From assembly GCA_026392135.1 (NCBI GenBank), contig JAPLCR010000396.1, positions 4,785 through 10,086 on the forward strand: a stretch of 5,302 bases of DNA, in the 5' to 3' direction. Below, one piece after another: positions 1-5,289 of this stretch. The translations under genes and the position numbers were made by a program. This DNA is from Armatimonadota bacterium (GTDB lineage: Bacteria; Armatimonadota; Chthonomonadetes; Chthonomonadales; Chthonomonadaceae). The stretch's first letter is position 1. Each line of letters opens with the position of its first letter. The notes under the pieces are model-generated. The model was not told the origin of the DNA. It ran no database searches and saw only the letters and a program-made list of their open reading frames with translations.

Positions 1-36
1 GCAGAGGAGAGACCCGGTAAACTGGTCGCCTTAGTT

Positions 37-64
37 CCCCTTCGCCCAGTATTGGGAGAAGGGG
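37..64. repeat. C/G-tract hairpin, probable dispersed intergenic repeat
   Basis: The left arm CCCCTTC (37-43) pairs perfectly with GAAGGGG (58-64). After one G/A mismatch, CCCA (45-48) pairs with TGGG (53-56) around a GTAT loop. The hairpin is followed by GCTAGGGGTTGAGGGC. This type of sequence, a CCCCTTC..GAAGGGG hairpin with a G-rich tail, is familiar as a dispersed intergenic repeat in several bacterial phyla. There is no T-tract, so it is a poor intrinsic terminator. That it is multicopy in this genome is inferred, since only one copy of this form lies in the window. Confidence 0.5.
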
Positions 65-114
65 CTAGGGGTTGAGGGCTACTTACTGCGTAACATGAAT
101 TAGTAAAATCACCC

Positions 115-143
115 TCGACTTCCACACCCTAAATTACGATAAT
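115..143 (+). promoter_or_regulatory. Weak candidate sigma70-type promoter upstream of the RCC1 gene
   Basis: TCGACT (115-120) and GATAAT (138-143) are separated by 17 bases and match the -35 and -10 consensus at 4/6 and 5/6 positions. The predicted start would lie near position 150, at the very edge of the Shine-Dalgarno sequence, giving an almost leaderless message; this weakens the call. TAAAAT (104-109) is an alternative -10 element with a better leader length but no good -35. Confidence 0.25.
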
Positions 144-148
144 AGTTC

Positions 149-153
149 GGAGG
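149..153 (+). promoter_or_regulatory. Ribosome binding site for the RCC1 gene
   Basis: GGAGG lies 10 bases before the ATG at 164. A second in-frame ATG at 176 has only the weaker GGAGA (167-171) before it. Both starts leave the signal peptide core intact, so the choice affects only four residues. Confidence 0.6.
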
Positions 154-163
154 CATCCAACCA

Positions 164-2230
164 ATGGAGAATGAAATGCAAAACCATGTTAAAACTGGGA
201 CTATCTCCCACGTATCACACCTCTTTCTGTTACTGTTAGCAGTAACACTCTCCCTAGTATTGTCAACTATTCAGGCTTCGGCGCAGGTGGGTACGGCGCA
301 CCTATGGGGCGTGAACATCTCTGGTCAACTTGGAGATGGTACACTCACAGAGCGCGATAGCCCGATAGGACTTGCAAGCCCTACCCGTTTAATACAGATA
401 TCTGCAGGTGATAAACACACCCTCGCTCTTACCGCAACAGGGGTTGTATACGCGTGGGGCAACAATATCTATGGTCAACTTGGAGATGGAACGACTGCCG
501 ACCACCTTATCCCCACACTCGTGCCTGGTCTTCCACGTATTGTTCAGGTAGTGGCGTGTTCTGCCTACTCGATGGCACTTGCATCGGATGGTACTGTATG
601 GGGTTGGGGAGCCAATTTTATGGGGCAGCTCGGAGACGGCACTACTGTTGGTAGGCAGATACCTACTCGCGCTCCCTCTCTTAGTGGTATCGTTCAGATT
701 TCGGGTAACCAGACCAACTCGATGGCACTCAAATCGGACGGAACGGTCTACTCATGGGGTTTTAACTACTATGGCGGAGTTGGCGACGGAACAACTACGA
801 ATCGTACCTCTCCAGTTGTGGTAACGGGGCTTGACCACGTGATCCAGGTTTCAGAGGGCGGTTACTACGCTCTCGCGCTGAAAAGCGATGGCACTGTTTG
901 GGCTTGGGGGCGAAATAACTCGGGGCAGTTGGGTGATGGAACCACGGTTACTCGTCTTACCCCCGTCAGCGTGCCCAGTCTGACCAATGTTATGCAAATA
1001 TCGGCAGGTCAGGAGCACTCTGTTGCTATACTAGGTGACGGGAGTGTTGTCGCATGGGGGCAAAACTATGCGGGGCAACTGGGCGATGGTACTACCACAG
1101 GAAGACTGACTCCAGTTCCCATTTCGGGGCTGGTGAATATCACTCAGATAAGCGCAGGTAACCAGAACAGTATGGCGTTGCAGAGTGACGGGACGGTTTT
1201 GACGTGGGGGGCGAACTACGGTGGGCAGTTGGGAGATGGAACCACTGTTGGGCGTACCGTACCTGACGTAGTTCCGGGGCTGACCAACCAGACGGCTATA
1301 TCGATGGGCTGGTTTCATGCCGCGACGCTACAAGCGGAGCGACAACCGACTGTTCTGACAACCCCCAATTTTACGATAAACTACGCACAGCCTTTCAATA
1401 TGAAGGCTCTTCTACGCAATGCCCGTACTGGTCTGCCTCTACCAGGGAAATCGATAACCTATTTTATAGATGGTAGTGTCGAAGCAGTTGCGACAACGGA
1501 CGCGGCGGGCAGAATAGCGGTTCGCCACCCTGCTCCCACTACGATAGTGGTCGGTACGCACGCTGTGGTTGCTAAGTTTTACGGAGACGCAGGTTTTATT
1601 TTATCGGGCGGTGCGGCAGTGATAACCGTAAACAAGGCGGACACACGCCTACGGATGGGTAATGACAGCGGTGCGGTCGGTTCCACTCGTAACCTCACGG
1701 TAACATTGCGACGGCTGACAGATTCTGCACTTCTCAGTTTCAAAGAGGTGGCTTTTTATCTGGAAGGCTCCGAGATTGGACGGGCTACTACCGACGGAGT
1801 AGGAAGAGCGGTTCTTCCTTACGTGGTCAGCAACGCTTTTGGGTATGGACCCAAAACTCTCATCACGAAGTTCTATGGTGACGCAAACCACAACGAATCC
1901 ATCGCGACTTCTACGTTTACCGTCACCCACTCTCCTACTCGTCTGCGCCTTAACTCTGTCGCAGGGCGTGTTGGGCATAACGTGAATCTGAAGGCGCGTC
2001 TGATTCGTACTTCGGATGGGGCAGTTCTTTCGGGCGCGACGGTTCGCTTCGAGGTTGATGGGGTTGCTGTAGGCAGTTCGATTACGGACGGAGCGGGGTT
2101 TGCGAATCTTGTTTACGTGGTTCCTACTACCTCGACATTAGGGGCGCATACCGTCGCCGTTTTTTTTGATGGCGATGTGGACTACTTAAGCAGTACGGCA
2201 AGCGGGGCAGTCCTCACAATAATCCCGTAA
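164..2230 (+). CDS. Secreted RCC1-repeat seven-bladed beta-propeller protein with three C-terminal Ig-like domains
   Basis: This is an exported protein of 688 residues. A signal peptide has a hydrophobic core at about residues 20-36 and a probable cleavage after Ala40 (ASA|Q). Residues 44-391 form seven RCC1-type repeats, each carrying a WGxNxxGQLGDGT-like motif with its Trp at 48, 98, 148, 198, 248, 298 and 348, a period of exactly 50. The linking segments follow the RCC1 pattern (QISAG..HS.AL.SDGTV). Seven blades match the RCC1/BLIP-II fold. The N-terminal TAHLWG strand probably completes the last blade, which ends at HAATLQ near 390. Three Ig-like domains follow at about 394-491, 492-591 and 592-688, each with a TTDxxGR-like turn and a FYGD/FFDGD motif, resembling group-3 bacterial Ig-like domains. 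There is no LPXTG, PEP-CTERM or C-terminal membrane segment, so it is probably secreted or surface-associated. Such propellers bind proteins or glycans; its ligand is unknown. I see no catalytic motif. The gene has its own terminator downstream. Confidence 0.93.
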   Translation: MENEMQNHVKTGTISHVSHLFLLLLAVTLSLVLSTIQASAQVGTAHLWGVNISGQLGDGTLTERDSPIGLASPTRLIQISAGDKHTLALTATGVVYAWGNNIYGQLGDGTTADHLIPTLVPGLPRIVQVVACSAYSMALASDGTVWGWGANFMGQLGDGTTVGRQIPTRAPSLSGIVQISGNQTNSMALKSDGTVYSWGFNYYGGVGDGTTTNRTSPVVVTGLDHVIQVSEGGYYALALKSDGTVWAWGRNNSGQLGDGTTVTRLTPVSVPSLTNVMQISAGQEHSVAILGDGSVVAWGQNYAGQLGDGTTTGRLTPVPISGLVNITQISAGNQNSMALQSDGTVLTWGANYGGQLGDGTTVGRTVPDVVPGLTNQTAISMGWFHAATLQAERQPTVLTTPNFTINYAQPFNMKALLRNARTGLPLPGKSITYFIDGSVEAVATTDAAGRIAVRHPAPTTIVVGTHAVVAKFYGDAGFILSGGAAVITVNKADTRLRMGNDSGAVGSTRNLTVTLRRLTDSALLSFKEVAFYLEGSEIGRATTDGVGRAVLPYVVSNAFGYGPKTLITKFYGDANHNESIATSTFTVTHSPTRLRLNSVAGRVGHNVNLKARLIRTSDGAVLSGATVRFEVDGVAVGSSITDGAGFANLVYVVPTTSTLGAHTVAVFFDGDVDYLSSTASGAVLTIIP
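305..1336 (+). repeat. In-frame tandem array of seven 150-bp RCC1 units
   Basis: The seven propeller blades are encoded by units of exactly 150 bases with no insertions or deletions. Most units have diverged at silent sites, but some stay identical. TGGTCAACTTGGAGATGG occurs at 322-339 and again at 472-489. ACTCGATGGCACT-like stretches near 568-579 and 718-729 also lie 150 bases apart. Unit 4 departs from the GQLGDG consensus, reading GGVGDG at residues 204-209. Confidence 0.9.
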
Positions 2231-2253
2231 GGCTCACACTTACTGCTACACTG

Positions 2254-2298
2254 AAAAGCGAGGCACACTCCAATCTGTAAGGAGTGTGTTTCGCTTTT
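2254..2298. terminator. Strong, probably bidirectional hairpin terminator
   Basis: The left arm AAAAGCGAGGCACACTCC (2254-2271) and right arm GGAGTGTGTTTCGCTTTT (2281-2298) pair over all 18 positions, with two G-U wobbles, around a 9-base loop. The A4 and T4 ends give a T-run in either direction of reading. It begins 24 bases after the stop codon of the RCC1 gene and separates that gene from the downstream pair. The T-run is short, but the stem is long. Confidence 0.85.
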
Positions 2299-2356
2299 AT
2301 ACAAGCACACTCTGCACACCAATTTCACGCAGGAACTAGGCAAATTACTACCCGAT

Positions 2357-2384
2357 TTGGAATGTTCTCCTCAACTCCTATACG
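2357..2384 (+). promoter_or_regulatory. Weak candidate promoter for the glycosidase-like gene
   Basis: TTGGAA (2357-2362) and TATACG (2379-2384) are 16 bases apart, each matching the sigma70 consensus at 4/6 positions. The site lies in the 178-base spacer after the terminator, where a promoter for the next gene is expected. The match is weak, and nothing else in 2299-2465 stands out. Confidence 0.25.
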
Positions 2385-2465
2385 CGCCTCAGAAAGAGAA
2401 AACAGTTTTAACACGGCAGGAATTGGAGTAAGGTTTGGAGAAGTCTATCGCTATCCAACCCTTTT

Positions 2466-2470
2466 AGAGG
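2466..2470 (+). promoter_or_regulatory. Ribosome binding site for the glycosidase-like gene
   Basis: AGAGG lies 6 bases before the ATG at 2477. It supports that start over Met17 (2525), which would cut away most of the signal peptide. Confidence 0.6.
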
Positions 2471-2476
2471 CAATCC

Positions 2477-4138
2477 ATGTTTTCACGATTCCTTCGCTCA
2501 GTTCTCATCCTTCTAGCGGTTGCTATGAGCCTTCGTTTTTGCCCGTCCGCCTTCGCTCTCCCAAATTTCACTACCGCCTCGGCTATGAAAAAGCGTTGGC
2601 TATTTGTATGGCGCGATATGAGCGACCCCAAAGAGGTGGACAAGATGATTGCCCGCTTTCCACGTGCGAAGGCGAGCGGATACAACGGAGTCGCCTTCTC
2701 TTACAACATTCCCGCTGCGAAAGCCCCTGAACTTCGCCGCGCCGCCAAAGCGAACGGTCTCGACCTGATTGCGATAGTTATGGGAGGGGCGCGAGATAGA
2801 AACTACGTGGAGGGCGTTCTCGCGAAGGACGCGCTATTCACGGTGAATAGCGGCGGAGCTCTCTTCACGCCGGACAACCCTACGCATATCAATAACGCCG
2901 ATTTCGAGAGTGTGCGCGGTAATCACTTTAATGGGTGGGGCTTTCAAGACGACGAAGGTGTGACCACTTTCGCCGACCATGAGGTAACACATAGCGGCAA
3001 AACCTCCCTGCGTATGGAGAGCGTTAGTAAGAATCAGTACGCGCACTGTCGTATCAACCAGCCGATAAAACTGCAGCCCCAGCGGCAGTATCGCATCTCC
3101 TTTTGGCTTAAAACGGAGAACCTTGCTCCCGCCGATGCAGAGGTGAAAATACTCACGCCGGACGCGCAGGGTTCGCTTAGTTTTCAGACCTTCCACACCG
3201 ACAAAACGCAGGAGTGGAAGCAGTACAATCTCGTTTTCAACAGTTTCAGTAGTTCAAACGCTCTCCTCTACCTCGGAACATGGAACGGAAAAGCGGGCAA
3301 AATGTGGTGGGATGACCTTAAAATTGAGGAGATTGGACTTGTTAATGTGATTCGCCGTCCCGGTTGCCCTGTGACGGTTCGTGGGGAGCGCGGAACGACC
3401 TACGAGGAGGGACGCGACTACCAGAAAATTGTAGACCCGCAGTTTCACCCTTGGCTCGCTTACCACGATGCGCCAACCATCAAACTCATGCCGAACACGC
3501 GAATAGCGAACGGCGAACGCCTCCGAGTGAGTTACTATCACCCCATTATCGTCTACGAGGATAGAGTCAACTACTGTATCAGCGAACCTAAAGTTTTTGA
3601 GGATTGGCGCGAGGAGGTGAAGCAGGCGAACGCCCTACTTCATCCCACCGCGTTCTTGATGTCGCATGATGAGATGCGCGTGATGAACCAGTGCTACCTG
3701 TGCCAGAGCAAGAAGATGACGGCGGGAGAACTGCTGGCTTGGAATGTTCATAAGGCGGCGCAGATTATTCGTGAGGCGCGTCCTGACGCGGAGATTTGGG
3801 TGTGGAACGATATGTTCGACCCGCTCCATAACGCAGTTGACCACTACTACGCGGTGAACGGCTCTCTGAAAGGCTCGTGGAAGGGACTCGATAAGGACGT
3901 TGGCATCGTGAACTGGCACGGTGGTTTGAAGGGGAAAAACTGCAAGTTTTTTGCGGACTTAGGGCTACGGCAGATTCTCTCCGGCTACTACGACAGTGAT
4001 GAGAATGGCGTAGAGATTGCTGACTGGCTAGATAAGACCAAAAGCGTTCCCAGTATCGTCGGCGCGATGTATACAACATGGGAAGACAGGTACGACGCGA
4101 TGGAGAGCTGGGCGCGGCGGGCGTGGGGAGGGCGGTAG
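2477..4138 (+). CDS. Secreted GH20-like TIM-barrel glycoside hydrolase with an inserted CBM4/9-like domain (putative)
   Basis: This 553-residue exported protein has a signal peptide with probable cleavage after Ala27 (AFA|L). Eight barrel strands can be assigned: RWLFVWRD (40-47), YNGVAFSY (69-76), LDLIAIVM (95-102), AFLMSHDEM (392-400), EIWVWNDM (439-446), VGIVNWHG (475-482), RQILSGYYD (498-506) and VGAMYTTWED (528-537). A CBM4/9-like beta-sandwich at about 131-286, from NNADFE to WWDDLKIEEI, plus a beta-rich stretch at 287-360 interrupt the barrel between strands 3 and 4. Arg46, Asp398-Glu399, Trp443, Trp480, Tyr504-x-Asp506 and Trp535-x-Asp537 sit where GH20 hexosaminidases place catalytic and substrate-binding residues. 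In that family the Asp orients the N-acetyl group and the Glu is the acid/base. The GH20 PEIDxPGH motif is absent, so substrate and activity are inferred. Another TIM-barrel family, or an inactive relative, remains possible. The next gene begins 42 bases downstream. Confidence 0.85.
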   Translation: MFSRFLRSVLILLAVAMSLRFCPSAFALPNFTTASAMKKRWLFVWRDMSDPKEVDKMIARFPRAKASGYNGVAFSYNIPAAKAPELRRAAKANGLDLIAIVMGGARDRNYVEGVLAKDALFTVNSGGALFTPDNPTHINNADFESVRGNHFNGWGFQDDEGVTTFADHEVTHSGKTSLRMESVSKNQYAHCRINQPIKLQPQRQYRISFWLKTENLAPADAEVKILTPDAQGSLSFQTFHTDKTQEWKQYNLVFNSFSSSNALLYLGTWNGKAGKMWWDDLKIEEIGLVNVIRRPGCPVTVRGERGTTYEEGRDYQKIVDPQFHPWLAYHDAPTIKLMPNTRIANGERLRVSYYHPIIVYEDRVNYCISEPKVFEDWREEVKQANALLHPTAFLMSHDEMRVMNQCYLCQSKKMTAGELLAWNVHKAAQIIREARPDAEIWVWNDMFDPLHNAVDHYYAVNGSLKGSWKGLDKDVGIVNWHGGLKGKNCKFFADLGLRQILSGYYDSDENGVEIADWLDKTKSVPSIVGAMYTTWEDRYDAMESWARRAWGGR

Positions 4139-4167
4139 GGGCTTTGTTGATATGCAAGAGATATGTT

Positions 4168-4173
4168 AAGGAG
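4168..4173 (+). promoter_or_regulatory. Ribosome binding site that selects a TTG start
   Basis: AAGGAG lies 7 bases before TTG at 4181, an ideal distance. The in-frame ATG at 4199 has no Shine-Dalgarno sequence before it. The ATG at 4174 directly abuts the site and is in another frame that stops after seven codons. The site therefore favours initiation at TTG. Confidence 0.75.
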
Positions 4174-4180
4174 ATGAAGA

Positions 4181-5044
4181 TTGACCAAACCACGTAGTAT
4201 GTCTGTAAAGATAGAGTCCGAGGATGAGCAGAGGCGTTTGGCGGTACTAATTGACGCGGATAATGCACTAGCCTCTGTTGTTGGGGCACTCCTCGCGGAG
4301 GTGGCGAAATTCGGTGTCGCGAGTGTGAAGCGGATATATGGTGACTGGACAGCCCCTCATCATGCACAGTGGAAGAGTACTCTCCTTAAGCATTCTGTCG
4401 TTCCAATCCAACAGTTCGCTTATACAACAGGAAAAAACGCGACTGATAGCGCACTTATTATCGATGCAATGGATCTCATGTATACGCAACGCTTTGACGG
4501 ATTTTGTCTGGTTTCTAGCGATAGCGACTTCACACGCTTAGCTCAACGATTGCGTGAAGAGGGCTTGATGGTCTACGGGTTTGGTAGAAAGCAAACACCT
4601 GATGCCTTCGTCGTATCTTGTGATAAGTTTATATTTACGGAGATTTTTCAACCCAAGGTATTGGAGCCAAAAGCATTAAATCCCTCTCCCAAAAAACAGG
4701 TGGCAAAACCAGTCATCCCTGTGCAATCACAACCCGTTAAACAGGTAAGAAAGCCGATGGATAGCATAATTGCTAACAAACCAGAGGTAGAGGATTTCAT
4801 TGCCAAAGCCATTGAAGATAATGCGGATGAAAGCGGGTGTGTGGCGTTAGCTAATTTGGGAAGTTATCTGGTTCGTGTGCGCCCTGATTTCGAGGCACGA
4901 AACTATGGACACAAGAAACTGAGTGACCTACTGCTAAAAAAATATCCAACGCGTTTTCTTATTGAGGAAAAGACATTGCCTAATCGTGGGAAGACTACCT
5001 ATGTACGTATCAAGAGTGGCAGTGGCGTATGTACGCGTAGATAA
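4181..5044 (+). CDS. NYN-domain (LabA/DUF88-like) putative ribonuclease with C-terminal LOTUS/OST-HTH domain
   Basis: This 287-residue protein lacks a signal peptide and membrane segments, so it should be cytoplasmic. Residues about 19-156 form a NYN (PIN-like) domain. Acidic residues occupy the expected metal-site positions: Asp25 and Asp27 in LIDADN, Asp89 in ATDSALIIDAMD, and Asp114 and Asp116 in VSSDSDF, followed by the family's REEG..VYGFG strand. A basic, Pro/Lys/Gln-rich linker (157-199) leads to a LOTUS/OST-HTH winged-helix domain at about 200-278, which includes GHKKLSDLL and ends in a YVRIK strand. NYN proteins are predicted metal-dependent RNases, and LOTUS domains bind RNA, in eukaryotes within MARF1 and TDRD5/7. 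A role in RNA processing or decay is therefore inferred; no target can be read here. TTG at 4181 is chosen as start because of its Shine-Dalgarno sequence; Met7 is the alternative. It probably shares a transcript with the upstream gene, without an obvious functional tie. Confidence 0.92.
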   Translation: MTKPRSMSVKIESEDEQRRLAVLIDADNALASVVGALLAEVAKFGVASVKRIYGDWTAPHHAQWKSTLLKHSVVPIQQFAYTTGKNATDSALIIDAMDLMYTQRFDGFCLVSSDSDFTRLAQRLREEGLMVYGFGRKQTPDAFVVSCDKFIFTEIFQPKVLEPKALNPSPKKQVAKPVIPVQSQPVKQVRKPMDSIIANKPEVEDFIAKAIEDNADESGCVALANLGSYLVRVRPDFEARNYGHKKLSDLLLKKYPTRFLIEEKTLPNRGKTTYVRIKSGSGVCTRR

Positions 5045-5073
5045 ATACGGTGCTGTTTTCGCGTCTTCTGTGG

Positions 5074-5096
5074 TTGCCTCTCATTCTCAGAGGTAG
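5074..5096. repeat. Small hairpin after the NYN-LOTUS gene, possible weak terminator
   Basis: TTGCCTCT (5074-5081) can pair with AGAGGTAG (5089-5096), with two G-U pairs, around a CATTCTC loop, 30 bases after the stop codon. No T-run follows directly. It is the nearest structure that could end transcription of the gene pair, but it is weak. Confidence 0.35.
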
Positions 5097-5144
5097 GGAA
5101 CGACCTAATGCAACGCCCATGAACAAGCGTATTTTTCTTGCCCA

Positions 5145-5173
5145 ACCCTTGCCCCTTTTACAAAGGGAAGGGT
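5145..5173. repeat. Purine/pyrimidine-tract hairpin, possible dispersed repeat
   Basis: ACCCTT (5145-5150) pairs with AAGGGT (5168-5173), and CCCTTT (5153-5158) pairs with AAAGGG (5162-5167), around a TAC loop with a two-base GC bulge. A C/T-rich arm facing a G/A-rich arm, without a gene, resembles the hairpin at 37-64 in style and may be another dispersed intergenic repeat. It is also a candidate terminator for the NYN gene, although no T-run follows. Confidence 0.45.
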
Positions 5174-5275
5174 AAATGCCGATATAAAAAGGCTTACCTC
5201 ACTCTTTAAAAGTTGGCGATAAACGGGAGTATTGCAAGGCTCCCCTCTGTGAAGGCTTACAGGGGAATGTACGGA

Positions 5276-5289
5276 TTTTGTACACAAAA
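5276..5289. promoter_or_regulatory. Perfect inverted repeat, possible operator
   Basis: TTTTGT (5276-5281) and ACAAAA (5284-5289) are exact inverted copies around AC. The two-base centre is too tight for a hairpin loop, so a dimeric protein binding site is the likelier reading if the site is functional. No neighbouring regulator gene is visible. Confidence 0.25.

Noticed and set aside
1..75. C-terminal end of an upstream gene (frames ending at TAG 32-34 or TGA 73-75)
   Set aside because: Too little sequence is present to support a gene; the longer frame simply reads through the hairpin repeat at 37-64.
1031..1318. Minus-strand open frame inside the RCC1 array
   Set aside because: Its apparent internal repetition is only the reverse reading of the 150-base units.
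305..1336. CRISPR-like array because of regular spacing
   Set aside because: The 150-base periodicity is in frame and codes for RCC1 blades; there are no short identical repeats with unique spacers.
1649..1978. Minus-strand open frame of 109 codons within the Ig-like domains
   Set aside because: It is antisense to a clear coding region and has no ribosome binding site or recognisable motif.
2284..2730. Open + strand frame of 148 codons spanning the spacer and the start of the glycosidase-like gene
   Set aside because: It begins inside the terminator hairpin, lacks a ribosome binding site, has no recognisable domain and overlaps the signal-peptide region of a convincing gene in another frame.
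3765..4367. Minus-strand open frame of 200 codons
   Set aside because: It lies antisense to two well-supported genes, and its Ser/Arg/His-rich product has no family resemblance.
5157..5188. Promoter with TTTACA and TATAAA
   Set aside because: Each box matches the consensus at 5/6 positions, but they are 20 bases apart, longer than functional sigma70 spacing, and the first box lies in a hairpin.
5105..5287. Minus-strand open frame of 60 codons in the 3' region
   Set aside because: It runs through the hairpins and repeats, has no ribosome binding site that I can see, and its composition follows the repeat sequence rather than a protein.
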